The position numbers and the translations under genes were made by a program. Below, piece after piece: positions 48,907 to 59,945 of a stretch of DNA of 64,000 nucleotides (positions within the stretch are counted from its first letter, which is position 1; each line of letters begins with the position of its first letter). The notes below the pieces were generated by a model. The model saw only the letters and a program-made list of their open reading frames with translations, was not told the DNA's origin and made no database searches. The stretch lies in assembly GCF_023101765.2 (NCBI RefSeq), contig NC_064236.1, forward strand, positions 1,860,001 through 1,924,000, in the 5' to 3' direction. The stretch is from Spodoptera frugiperda (Eukaryota; Arthropoda; Insecta; Lepidoptera; Noctuidae).

Positions 48907-51900
48907 CTGGAATGAGAACAATACTAAATGAATACCAAGTAGATTTTTATAAACGTTATTAAATTAGTAGCAGATAATGGACAAGTTTTTAACATTTTTC
49001 TGTATTAATTGACGCGACGCCAATGACAACAATATCTTTAGTTTAGTGTGGAGACCGACACAAAAATTATATTTAATGGGACCAATAATGTAACAGCGGT
49101 AGGGCTTAATTAACTTCTATTAGGAAATGCTATCTTTCATTAAGTTTATTAGTCTACAGTTAGTCGTCAATCAACTAGTGTTTATAGAAAATTGTGTTTA
49201 GCCTTTTCGTGTTAAAGTAAATTATTGTAGGTATTAAGTTATCGTCGGTTTTTGAGAGATGAGTTTGGTGCGTTATTTTAGCCAATAAATAATCCAATGT
49301 TTATTTGTTTCCGATCACGCTTCCTCAATGCAATCCTTGATGTTATGAACGTATTTCAATCAAATGCATTACCCGTGTGACGTAACTTGTAACCATTTAT
49401 TGAATTTGTTTATTTATACGTAGTTACTACGGCGCGGGAATATCGAGTGCCTGATTGGCGAACGCTATAGGAAATTTACGAGTGGTCTGGTAATTGTAAA
49501 ACGATTGTTTTAGAGCTAAAACGTACCAGCATTTAGCTCTTATAAGTATTTTAAATTCAATTCAGTTTTAATAATTGCATGATGAGGTATTAATATTGAA
49601 TATCATATAATGAATAAGAAAGTAATATATTAAATACGTATAGTTTTTCTGTTATCAATTCTGCCAAAGAACACTTAGTTTCTAAGCCCATTAATGGTTT
49701 CCTCGTTAGGCTCTTGCCTGGCTGGAAGAATAGAAAAGAAGAAAGAAGAAGAACAGGGGGCAGATTATGTTCTGGAATAACACATGGCTTCTATTTAACC
49801 CACGTGAACGGAGGCGAAACCGCTGATAGAAGCTAGTTAACAATAGGCATGACATTACTAGATTATACAGGTTGATTTAAAAAAGTCACAAAATGTTAAC
49901 GGCGTCATTATCCTCAACCAACAGTTAACAATTCTGCCGATTGAAACTCAAAATTTGGTTTCAATAAATTAAAATGCAACCAATCCATTAAAAATAAGAA
50001 TGATAATAAGCTACCACGATGCTTAATAACGCGGAAGAATAATGTTTTGTTAAATAAAAGTTTTTTGAAAAATCATCTAAATCTATTTAAAATTTTGACG
50101 AGGAAGCATTTTGTTGAATAGACAGGATTTGTTTATATTTTCGCTATCTAGGTCAACAAACCAAATGAACACATTGTCCGAAAATATACTCCAAGTCCGT
50201 CCCAAACGATACGTTCACTGGACGAGTGCCAGATTAAATAATTGCACGGAATATCTTATTTTATGCCCAGCCTTGCCCGTACGGTTACATGGCGATGTTC
50301 CTTAGTCTGTGTTCTATCTTCATAATAATATTATTTTTAATTCACAACACCCGTTTAATTCACCATTTATGATTTATGGATGCTGTGAATGAAGTGTTGA
50401 GCCTGTTGACAAACATCGGTAATAGGTAGATGATTAATTTTTATTTTAATGTCTCGTCTTGTAGATTAGTTTATAATATTAGACAAGTAGTTTTTGTTTT
50501 TTTAGGGAAACAAGTACTTTCGAAGATATATTGATTTGAAATAACGCGTGACATCACGGTATATTTTATACGGAGAAATTACTTATTTGCTCACACTCTT
50601 AAACTTTGATTACTTTTATTTAAGTATTGTTATCTTATATGCAAAAATTAAAAATACGTGTTTCAATTTTTTTATTACCTAACTGACGGACTAAATTGAT
50701 TTTTAATTTTCATACCCCGTCATCAACCCTGGACGCAGAATTGAACTCATGAAATGTTGCTAGGCAGTGGCAATTGCAACCACTCATTTAATTCTAGTTT
50801 TCGAAAATTATTATTTCTTATAAATAGTGTGGACCTGGATTTATACCTCTGTGTACTGCCAATATTACTCGTCTCTTCACAGAAATCTTAAAATACAAAC
50901 AACATTTATTCTATGAAGTGGAGTAAGGTGCTAGTTCTATTTATACCTACGTATATTATTATATACTACGCTATGTATAAATCGTGTTGTTTTTTGACAT
51001 CCTCCGTGAATTGATCAAATCCCTTAGAGAGTTGGCCAAACCCCTGTTTTTATCATATCGCTGCGACATATACCTTATATCGTGAGAAAAACCAATACAT
51101 CAAGATGGTACTATGAAATTGGAGAATTAAATACTACATACATACATGCATACAAATATACCCATGTTACCAGGATGAAAAGTAGCGTGTTATTTTATAC
51201 TACATATTTTTTTTATGATATGTTTATATAAGTACTGTAAACCAGCAGATAGATCATCTAATGGTAAGCAATCGCCGCCGCTTTTGGATAGAGAGAGGCA
51301 TTACAAGTGCGTTGCTGGCTTTTTGGTGGTTACGAATTTAAGGGTTGTGAGGAATCGGGGATTGGGAAGGGGGGTAAATGAGCTTCCGATAACCTCACTC
51401 ACACAACGAAACGTAACGCAAGCGTTGTTTCACGTCAGTTTTCTGTCAAGCCGTGGTATCACTCTGGTCGTACCCGCCCTTTCGTGCCAAAGCATGGCTC
51501 TTCCCATATATTATCATCCCTCATCTTTAATAATAATTCAAACAATTAATAATTTTACTGTTGATACTGAGTGACGCACAGCCGAAATTACTGGACTTAG
51601 TAAGCCTAAACTTAGCACGCAAGTTCCTCGGGGCTCTAGAGAGGATTTTATTTTTACGTCACGCGAATGATATTTTTTTATAACGTATATTTCGATTCTA
51701 GTGAAATTAATATATATATAGATAATATAGATATACCATCCGATTTCAAGTATTATGATATTATGGAATTAATATATTGTTCATATTGTTATACGCTACT
51801 CAGAATTGTAAGTAATCGATAATCCATTAACGTGAGCTTGAGCCGGAACTCATGCTGAGTACCTCTTGAATTAACAAAATAATGATAGTACAAGAAGGTC

Positions 51901-54900
51901 GATTTTTTAAAGCTCAGACGGTCCCCTAAAAGGAAGGCAGACTGGAACATAGCTCTTAGAACGAGTTTGCTTATCGTTAAACGAAAACGAAATGAGAGCA
52001 GGTTCGGCTCCTCTCATTGGTTGCTTCATTAATGAAAGCCAATCAGAGCGCCGAACGCGCTCTCGTTTCCTTTTCGTTCAACGTAAAGCAAACTCGTACT
52101 AAGGGTAGTGTTATGAGTCCTAGTCCTATGTATTAGGAGATTTTGTTTTTAACATAGGTACATACAATGGCATTCTTAATTAAAACTAAATAATTTTGGC
52201 TCGGCAATTGCAATCGCGATAATTTGATCAACTAGGTAGTTTAATAAAATTTAATATTAGGTTTACAAAAGGTTGGTAAATTATGTATAGTCTTTTTAAA
52301 TTTTGAAATGGGATACTATTTTGTTTGTATATTTTTCCTTATTCCTTTGATCCTTCTAGATAATGTTGTAAATAGGAATGAAGTGTTGACGTGTCGTGTA
52401 CGAGTGGAATTAAAGCATTGTTAATGTGATTTATTTCATTACTTTTCTATAATAAAGTTCTGAAAATATTTGTTAATATTAGATATAGAATATTATGATA
52501 TGTATTATAATACACGCTTTTTAATATCGTAGGTATAGCCTGCCAGGATAAACATAACATCTTGCCTTCTAGCCGTGAGCAGAGGTGTATTAAATGAAAA
52601 ATATGCTTTTCGGTAGCTGGGCTTTGCATAATTGCACATTCTTTTAACTCATGTAATATACAGATGCTATTGATATATGTTTAAACATTGTAAATGTATC
52701 TTATGGTTTACAGTTGTACATTTAGCGCGAAAAAGTAAGTACCATAGAACAATAAAACCGTTTTACGTAAACAAATTATTTATGGCTGAAGCAATTACTC
52801 ACGGTAAACTGACACTCAACGAATCTTTTGTCGTTTTATTGGTTACGTTTACATGTTCTGTGAAAGATGTAATATGTACTCGTCTTTATATTGTTTAAGG
52901 TTATTGATAAATTACATAATGAATAATTGTTGATACATAGATGTGATGTTCCTTCCGGGTGTTGTTAGACAAAGATAAAAGCCTATAGGTATATGTACAT
53001 GTTTTTGACGCTTTATATTAAATGTAATTTGGTGTTGTACTATTTACTGGCTTTTAATGTGAATTAATGATGATCATGGAATAAAATTAATGAGAAATAT
53101 AATGTTGTTATTAGTGAAAATTAGTCAAAGGTTAAAAAAATATTAGATTAGGAAATTTATATTAGGTTAGTTAATTATATGAAGGTACTCACGTCGTCAT
53201 TGGTCTCATGTTCCTGAGGTTGCTCCCACAGCTGTGAAGCAGTCACGTTGTTGAAGTCATTCAGAGACGAATGCTTGAAGTCTTTCTTGCCAAACTTCTT
53301 CTTCCTTTTCGGTGGCATAGGCAGAGTTTGTGACTGTATGGGCACATTCTCTGGGTACTGAATGACGTCATCATTTGCGTATTCATGTATAGAATGCAAG
53401 TCAGTGGTGGGAGTAAAATCGAGGTGATTGTTGACATGCATCTGCATACCCATATTATCTTCCACGTCACAGCTAATATGTTCATCTAGTTGGTCCTCTG
53501 GCGTCTCCAAGTCTACCTCACTAAATTGCATACTGGCATTGACACTGTCGTCTATGTATGGCGTTTGTTTCAATTCTTCCTCCTCCTTCTTCTTCCGCTT
53601 CGCCCTCGACGGCCTCACTGGTGGAAACGTGTAGTAGCCGTCGTCTTTGTCATTCAAATCTTCAGTTGAGTACCTCATCGGTTCGTTGTCGTCGATCATC
53701 AGCTCAGGATCGGCATCAGGATCGTTGACGTACATGTTGTCGTCGCTCATTCCCGAATTAGTCCCTATCATAGAGAGAATATTCTTCGGGTTTTGAAAAG
53801 CTTTTCGTGTTTCGTCGCTCAAATATTCCCTTGTTTGAATATCTTCGCGAGAAATACCTCTCGGTCGTACAAAAAATTCGTCATTATTAATTTCGGTTAT
53901 GACATGTGTGTATTCTTGTTTAGATGGTGACATATCGGGTTCGGAGGTTTGATGTCTGTCTTCCAGAGTACATACTTCAGGTTCATCGTCCATATATTCA
54001 GTGTCCACTTTGTCAAAGTCGTAAGTAGTTCCGATTTGCCTGCCATCTTCCATAGCGAAGTTGTTATCATCATTATCAATGTTTCCATATTCTCGAGGTT
54101 GCTCAGGACTATCAGGAATAAAAGTAGGCTCATCTTTATTCTTCTTGACTCGTGTGAACGTGAACGTCGGCGGTGGTGTGTCCTCTCTATTCAACGTTGG
54201 TGACGAAGATGTTTTAGGCAGTTCTGACTTCTTTTTTCTGTTGAATAGTCTGGGGTATGTTCTTGCTTCAAACTCTACTGTAGCGACGTCAGTGGGCTCC
54301 ACGTTCGAATCTGTGGAGTCTGAAGTAACTTTGTTTTCTTTTTTCCTACCAAGACTGTGAAAGTCAGGCATTTTGAATTTAGGTAGATCAGGGACGTTAA
54401 ACTTTGGCCTTTCGGGTAGTGTGAATTTGGATCGATTAAGTTTTTCAGCTATATTGAATTTGGGTCTATCAGGTAAACTAAACTTCCTTCTGTCAGGTAA
54501 TGTGAACTTAGGCCGATCAGGAAGGGATATTTTAGGTCTCTGGGGCATCTTAAATTTAGGCCTTTCAGGCATCGAGAATTTCGGTTTTTCAGGCATATTG
54601 AATTGTTTTGTTTTTATGTTTTGTAATTTAGTTTTTAGTTTTCCAGCCTGAGATTTTAATTTACCGGTACCTTCTCTGATACGTTGTTGTATTTTGCTAT
54701 CAGTGGTTTCAGCATTCTTAGATCTACTATCACGTTTCAATGGTAACTGTTCTAACGCGGACGAATCAACTTGACTTGTGCTAATTTCACACTCCGTGCG
54801 TGATATTGTGGACGGAGTGTTTACAAAATATCGATCTTCAATGTCTCTTTGTAATGCTTCAGCGCTCGTCATTTCCTCGTTTTTATCATCATGTAAATTA

Positions 54901-57293
54901 ATGTTTTCGTCCAATTGTTCGTCCTCGTCTGATGTGTGCTGTAGACATTTTCTTTCTAGTGATGTGGTACTAGACAACTCATCATCCGCTTTTACCAGTT
55001 GAGTTGGTTTTTCATCTACACTCGGAGCAGTGTAAATAATATTAGGCGGTGGCTTTTCGATGATTTCATATTCGTGATCACTGTAAAAGATAACAATATT
55101 TTATAAATTCAGCTCAGCATTTGGTAATAAACAATCGCAAAATTCCTGACAAAATACAGTTTAAAAATAATAAAAAAAAAAACATATTCGTTCGCAGAGC
55201 ATATAAAAAAGTACATAATTCAAAAGAAATGCAAATCGCAAAAATTGTGATTCGTCGCAGAAGATTTGAGTTATATTTAAACTTCACACACGTTGCTCGA
55301 GTCACAATTAGGCCAACAGCCGCTGCTCGTTTTAGCCGCAGCCACCGGGCGAAAGACGGTTATATATTATTTTGCAGTTTGTAATTTTAGTAATAAAATG
55401 TCATCAAAACCGTCGAAAATGAATGTAGGTGTGTGACTTACCTCTCGTACGAAATAAAATTACTAGCTCGCGATGTCGGTCTAGTACCCACTGGATTCAC
55501 TCTCTCCGGTAGGAGCGAGTCACACTGAAAGAACTGACAAGCGCATCGGACGTCTGGAGTAAATATCTGAGCGCTGCCTTCACGGGTAGGCCGCACAGGC
55601 CTTTCTATAGGAGTGCCACCTTCGGATGTCCATCGCCGAAGTGTAGTCATAACTACCGACTACCGAACCCAGGGCATATTTAGTTACGCGTTTCCCGTAA
55701 ACTACACGAACTGTCATTTGCACGCGAACAATGAGTCATTAAGCGTGTTTGTCAAAGCTGGGCAGTAAATGAACTAATCACAGACGTGAAAGCAGCCGCG
55801 AGCACTGATCACTGATGACAATTTTAAAGAGCTTCCCCAATGTGCAGGAAGATCGGTCGGACCGAGCTATATTTAACAAACAGTCAGAAGCTAGCGCGTT
55901 CGCTTTGCATGTGTTGGACACGGTTGTTATGTCACAGTTACGTATGATGTACTACTACTTACAAATGACTATGTAATATTTATAAAATATATAATTACCT
56001 GCTGTGTTTAGACCATTTTCTGCTCGGGTATTCTACTTTCTGTCGATCGTCAATTTCTTGTGGACTGGGGCTGGGTGACGATTCAATAGGTGTAGCTGCA
56101 GGTTGATCTCCAGTCACTTCTGCATCTTCACCTGTCAATTCTGTAATAGTAATATTAGGGGATTCGTTGCTTGGTCCTCTCTCGTCTAATTGGTTTTGGA
56201 AAATTTCGTCTACATTGGGCTCATCAGGATCCATTTCTTCGTCTAAAAGTATGGCCTCTTTATTTACGTTATCCATTTTATGCAGTTTCTCCATAACATG
56301 ATCTTCTGATTTCAGACTCGTATTTTCCATCACTAAGCTGGGATCTTGAGATGCAATCGATTTTTTTTCCAACAGACTCTCATTCTCTTTATTGCTATTA
56401 CTTCCAGTTTCCTCATCCAGTCTGGCGGCACCCTGCCTATCGACATCTGGTGAAAAATGCACATCTTTGCCTTCCTCAATGTCTTCATAAATATGTTCTT
56501 TCTTTTTCCGTGGAGGCGGTGTGTCTACCACCATAGTTTTACTCATTTCATCAGAGCTTCCTAACTTGATAGCACCGAATTTTTGTCTCCTTACAGCGCC
56601 TGGCGAAGATCTAAGCTGCCTTATTTCTTGTGTGTCATCATTTTTCTTACGTTTTGATGTTGGTGATTTTTCATTTTCACTTCGTTCTAGTTTGTGTAAA
56701 GTTTTGTCGGCTAAATGCTTTATTTTATTGACTAAAGGATGACAACATTTTGTTTTTTCTCTTGTTTCTGACGTTACTCCTATACTATATTGCTGTTCTG
56801 GAACACGACGTTTCAGTATTCCTTTCGGGGATACATTCTTGGGTATTTCAACAGGTGCAGCTAAGTGGGAACTAGCTTGACTTTCGGGGCGTTTAACTAC
56901 GTAAGCTTTCACAGCCTGGTTTATGACATCGTCTTCGGAATCTAACGATATTTCTTTGGAGAAATTTGGTATATGTACTCCCTCATCTTCACCTTCCTCA
57001 CCATGCTTGCGACTACTACCGGGTGAAGAGTCAAGATTTAGTATCCTTTGGACGTCACCGTCCACCGGCGAGTGTGTCCGAGACCTTGAAAATTCTCGCG
57101 ACATACTTCTTCTAGGTGTCGTTTCTCTGATGATATCTTCGGCAGTAATTTCACCCTGAAGTGGTGCCTTCAGTAGGTGCGTCCATGGGTACCTTCCAGC
57201 TTCACGAGCTCTCCTCAAATCTTCCCATTGATATGTTTTAATAGGTACTGGAGGTATATCTTTCTCTCTATCTGGAGACAATTCAGATTCCAT
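46729..57293 (-). CDS. Tail-anchored, disordered scaffold-like protein, 1786 aa (three coding exons joined)
   Basis: Coding exons are 57293-55999, 55080-53193 and 48906-46729. Exon 1a ends in phase 2 (AG, then GTAATT), exon 2 begins with the missing T after a CAG acceptor, exon 2 ends in phase 0 at GTGAGT, and exon 3 begins in phase 0 after TTCTCATTCCAG. The sum is 5361 nt, exactly 1787 codons with a TGA stop. The protein is low-complexity, acidic and basic by turns, and rich in proline. Landmarks are octapeptide repeats at residues about 592-672, an SH3-ligand-like RPLPPPPRPP near 1244, a hydrophobic LxV repeat at 1461-1522, and one membrane segment at about 1748-1765. Only 21 residues follow it, so I infer a tail anchor with the bulk in the cytosol. 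There is no catalytic domain. It could be a cytoskeletal or membrane-contact scaffold. I do not recognise the family; the joined structure itself is well supported. Confidence 0.85.
51208..51506 (+). mobile_element. Family-B SINE-like repeat, long copy inside intron 2
   Basis: ATGGTAAGCAATCGCCGCCG, GGCATTACAAGTGCGTTGC, CTCACTCACACAACGAAACG and GGTATCACTCTGGTCGTACCC match the long copy at 37158-37450. It is antisense to the host gene. Confidence 0.7.
51952..52107. mobile_element. Family-E palindromic MITE inside intron 2
   Basis: The ends are CTCTTAGAACGAGTTTGC and GCAAACTCGTACTAAGGG, with inner inverted GAGAGC / CGCTCTC and ATTGG / CCAAT blocks as in the other copies. Confidence 0.75.
53193..55080 (-). 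CDS. Exon 2 of the tail-anchored protein gene (residues 433-1061)
   Basis: The acceptor is TTATCTTTTACAG at 55081-55093, and the donor is GTGAGT beginning at 53192. The frame is open for 629 codons. It starts DHEYEIIEKPPPN, then passes through an acidic stretch, a lysine-rich amphipathic stretch (KLKSQAGKLKTKLQNIKTK) and about ten tandem units of the form F-x-M/L-P-D/E-R-P-K. After that come acidic linkers, with PPVRPSRAKRKKK at 918-930 and MPPKRKKK at 1020-1027. The open frames on the opposite strand over this exon mirror its codon pattern and are not genes. Confidence 0.85.
54360..54602 (-). repeat. Protein-coding tandem repeat: about ten octapeptides, AHNAK-like
   Basis: Within exon 2 a roughly 24-bp unit repeats about ten times. 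The encoded units include FSMPERPK, FKMPQRPK, ISLPDRPK, FTLPDRRK, FSLPDRPK, FTLPERPK, FNVPDLPK and FKMPDF. One unit is longer (FNIAEKLNRSK). The pattern of a hydrophobic residue, proline, charge and lysine is like the repeats of vertebrate AHNAK (short MPKFKMP-type motifs). That resemblance is by motif only and does not prove homology. Confidence 0.8.
55442..55650 (-). CDS. Alternative first coding exon 1b (69 codons plus two bases)
   Basis: This 70-residue frame starts at ATG 55650, with an in-frame TAG four codons upstream. It ends at a perfect AG|GTAAGT donor in phase 2, the same phase as exon 1a. It can therefore join exon 2 at 55080 in frame and would make a 1424-residue isoform with a short, different N-terminus. 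It lies inside the intron between exon 1a and exon 2, which is the usual place for an internal promoter and alternative first exon. The encoded sequence is arginine and proline rich with three cysteines (CAC...C) and resembles no domain I know. The exon is inferred from splice signal and phase, not from transcripts. Confidence 0.65.
55803..55880 (-). promoter_or_regulatory. Candidate internal promoter for exon 1b
   Basis: Upstream of ATG 55650 on the minus strand there is a TTAAATATAG stretch near 55866-55878 and ATCAGTG initiator-like sequences near 55805-55820. The block from 55650 to 55900 is richer in CpG than its surroundings. The spacing from TATA to the initiator is longer than the usual 30 bp, so only one of the two elements may be real. 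Confidence 0.3.
55999..57293 (-). CDS. Exon 1a of the tail-anchored protein gene (residues 1-432)
   Basis: The start is ATG at 57293. In the same frame upstream the first stop is a TAG at about 57336, which is also a possible splice acceptor (TTTATTTATAG) for a 5' UTR exon. The exon encodes 431 codons plus two bases and ends at a GTAATT donor. The N-terminus (residues about 12-45, with WEDLRR and RYPWTHLLKAPL) is the only part that looks ordered; I would expect it to be the most conserved. The rest is serine, acidic and lysine rich, with a PPPRKKK patch at 259-265, a cysteine pair at 183-184 and a run of SP sites. No known domain is recognised. Confidence 0.85.
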
Positions 57294-57962
57294 ATGTTTA
57301 ATTATTGAATTAAAATAATTTGGAAAATATTTCTATAAATAAATGTTACCGAACACAATGTTTTGTAAAGGGGTTGATGTAATTTTTGAAATATTAATGC
57401 ACGAACCCCGCAAAATAATCACTTTTCACCGTATAAACTAAGAACACAACATTTCGTTTCAATGTGATAATCTCTGACTGAAAACACTTTATGTTTGCGT
57501 GGGCTCGTGTAGAAATAGGTGTGAATAAGTTGTGTACTATGATCATTGGCCAACAGATTATTTTGGACTAATGCACCGATGTTACCTTGAAGCGTTCAGG
57601 CCACTTCTCTCGTGAGTCCTCAGCTCACCATCCCTGGTGTTTGTTTGTTGACATGGGATACACTAGACGCGGTTTTTTTGTTTTATTTATTTTTTTCCGA
57701 TCGAAAACGATTGGCGATCTGCACTGAATCCCGGTTCAACTGGCCGACACGTCTTGGTCCGAGCAAGCGCGCTAAATATAAGATTGAGCATGAATTTATT
57801 TTTGGTGAGTATTTCGCGTCATCAGTTAAAACTATAGGACCGTTCTCGATTTTTAGAGGTTATCTGTGTGGTTGGTAATCAGAGATGATGGGGTTATGTT
57901 ACTGAATGAAAGGGGCAGTTTGGTGTCGTTGAGGTTGGTAGTGAATAGAGTAGTTGACTTAC

Positions 57963-58041
57963 CTATAGCACCTTGAACGAAGTCCAAATGTCTGGTGCGA
58001 CTGGCCGGCGGGCTCTGTTTGCGCGTGACTGCTACATTCAC
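57963..58041 (-). other. Probable 5' UTR exon upstream of exon 1a
   Basis: On the minus strand this stretch ends in ATAG|GTAAGTCAAC, a consensus donor. About 15-25 bases upstream of 58041 is an AT-rich TATATA-like stretch. The frame through it has no ATG and reaches a stop if joined to the acceptor at about 57336, so it would be noncoding. The exact transcription start is not known. Confidence 0.4.
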
Positions 58042-58528
58042 ACATTTATTTATTTATGTATATAATTGCTATACGTACGTACTCCCGCATTATGTAAGAG
58101 TGTGTGTATTTAACAGGTGTGAAAACTTTTGAAGGGACGTTTTGTAGTGTAACAACGTTTATTGCGCTAACTTAATTATATGTAAATCAAGTATTTATAG
58201 GTAGATATATGAAGACAGGCGTATCCTTGAATATTTCAGCCAACGTTCAAGAGTTGCTAGTGTTTGTGTTATCATCATCATTAATAAATTGTTTGATGTA
58301 ATTCAGTTGAAAACAGTTTAAACAGTTGAGGATTTTTATGCTCTTTTATATCGGTTTATAGCGCAATAATTATAAATAAGTTATCGTCATTGTTTTCTTC
58401 AAAATGAACAGCTTCGAATCCTTGGGGAACAACCTACCACTGCACAGATTTAAGCCTGAATAAGACTGCCTAAATTGTTTAGTGGATTAAAGGGCACTTT
58501 GGTATTTTTCTGTTTTTTGCAATCAGTA

Positions 58529-58675
58529 GTAGCACGGAGTCTGGAATTTCACTCCCTATTACATGGGATTTATAACACAAATGGTGAAAAGTAGGTGTAC
58601 GTTGTATAGCGGCATTACGTGCCGAAATGCACACCTCAGCATACCCCTTCGGGCATAAAAGGCGTGACGTTGTGT
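58529..58675 (+). mobile_element. Family-D SINE, 5'-truncated copy
   Basis: It contains CACGGAGTCTGGAATTTCAC, GTATAGCGGCATTACGTGCC, then CCCCTTCGGGCATAAAAGGC and GTGACGTTGTG. It matches the reverse complement of 59701-59945. Confidence 0.7.
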
Positions 58676-59065
58676 GTGTATAGTGTTCCTCATTTCTGAT
58701 TATTAGAACCTTTCAGGATGTATTGTTCTCAATATTTTAACTTTCCTAGAAAACTAATGTAAGTGGACGGGATGAGTATTTACGATTGTTACGTATTATA
58801 ATACAATTTTTTTTGCGAACTAAGGCGTAGTAGCGCTTTTGTTTTTTTTAACGGTGAATTTTGTGACACTTCGAAACAAATGATATGAATTAAAGATTTG
58901 AAATTACTAGCTTTTTGTCCGCATCTTTGCACGCACTATTTTTAAGGTGTTGGGAGATTTACAAATAACAAATAAAATATGTACGACTGTTTTTGTTAGT
59001 CGATAGTATAGTACGCATACAAATTTTTAGCTTTCTACTCTAACAATTGTTGAACGCTACATACA

Positions 59066-59275
59066 AAGGAGCCTCGGTAAACCCGTCCGCAGTAGTCCGC
59101 AGCTCCGGATCAGGCATCAGCCCTACTGGGCCCCATCTGTGGTGGTCAGATTGCTCTTTGAGGCGCGGGCGGAACGCGACGCACCGCACGTACGGGTCTG
59201 GATCTGGTCGGGCGGCGAGCTACCCTTACTCGCCGTCCGCAGACCCGCAGTCCCGGGACGTCTGGAAACTAAAAA
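59066..59275 (-). mobile_element. Family-A SINE-like repeat, 5' (GC-rich) part only
   Basis: It contains CCGCAGCTCCGGATCAGGC, CCCTACTGGGCCCCATCTG, then a GC-rich part ending in GCAGTCCCGGGACGTCTGG. The 80-codon frame here is repeat-derived. Confidence 0.6.
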
Positions 59276-59365
59276 TAGAGCCCTTCTAAATTAAAAAGGA
59301 AACAAATAACTTAATCAGTAGTTGCCTTACTGCACTTAAAAGCAAAAATAAACAAAATATTAAGG

Positions 59366-59637
59366 TGCAGAGATGTGCTATGTAGCTATGCTACGAAGAT
59401 GTAATAGCTAAGCTGTGAAACTGGGTGTGTGACCATTCATCCATCATCATAGCTGTACGAGGAAGATGCGCAGGTCGAGTATGCGATGTAACGATAGTGA
59501 GAAATGTGTGGCCATCCATAGCACGTATCTTTCCATATAACAACAGTGCTAAGCTATGTTTTCCAATGAATATGATTGGTGGAAGCCAAACGCATCGACA
59601 GCAACGTAGCATAGTACCTATATGGAGGTAAAGCACC
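59366..59637 (-). mobile_element. Family-G nonautonomous element, copy 2 (reverse)
   Basis: It is the reverse complement of the 37641-37950 family: GCAGAGATGTGCTATGTAGC, AATAGCTAAGCTGTGAAACTG, ACGAGGAAGATGCGCAGG, ending GGAGGTAAAGCACCC. The two open frames over it are not genes. Confidence 0.65.
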
Positions 59638-59700
59638 CATCACTGTTTTCTTTTTTAGACCCTTAGAACAAGTCATGTTTAATGTTTAAAGGTCATTTCA

Positions 59701-59945
59701 AAAAACGCAACGTCACGCCTTTTATCCCCGAAGGGGTAGGCAGAGGTGCTCATTACGACACGTAATGTCGCTATACAATGTACACCCACTGTGTTATAAG
59801 TCTCATGTAATAGGGGGTGAGCCTATTGTCATATACTGGACACAATTCCAGGCACCGTGCTGCCACTGAGAAATTCTCGTAAAACCGAAAAAAGCCCAGT
59901 ACTACTTTGCCCGACCCGGGAATCGAACCCGAGACTCCAGACTTC
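59701..59945 (-). mobile_element. Family-D tRNA-derived SINE, near full length, reverse orientation
   Basis: On the minus strand it starts with a strong tRNA B box, CTCGGGTTCGATTCCCGGG (around 59915-59933). It then runs through CAGTGGCAGCACGGTGCCTG to a 3' end CCTTTTATCCCCGAAGG in reverse complement sense. No tRNA cloverleaf is present. Confidence 0.75.

Larger units (their letters stand above)
48907..53192 (-). other. Intron 2 of the tail-anchored protein gene
   Basis: This 4.3-kb phase 0 intron has GTGAGT and CAG borders. It contains one family-B repeat (51208-51506) and one palindromic family-E MITE (51952-52107). Otherwise it is AT-rich sequence in which I see no further exon whose phase would fit. 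Confidence 0.75.

Noticed and set aside
47186..48931. Plus-strand open frames of 62-112 codons opposite exon 3
   Set aside because: They mirror the proline-, serine- and glycine-type codons of the real minus-strand exon (long glycine or valine runs) and have no start or splice support.
52809..52863. Minus-strand exon inside intron 2 with CACAG acceptor and GTGAGT donor
   Set aside because: It is 55 bp, so it cannot be inserted into a phase 0 intron without breaking the frame of the main gene.
53428..55002. Plus-strand open frames of 68-99 codons opposite exon 2
   Set aside because: They are shadows of the minus-strand coding exon; the LGLSGNVNLG-like repetition is only the reverse of the octapeptide repeat.
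59910..59935. Possible tRNA gene (strong B box)
   Set aside because: Only the B-box half is tRNA-like; no acceptor stem or anticodon arm can be folded, and the sequence continues into the family-D SINE body.
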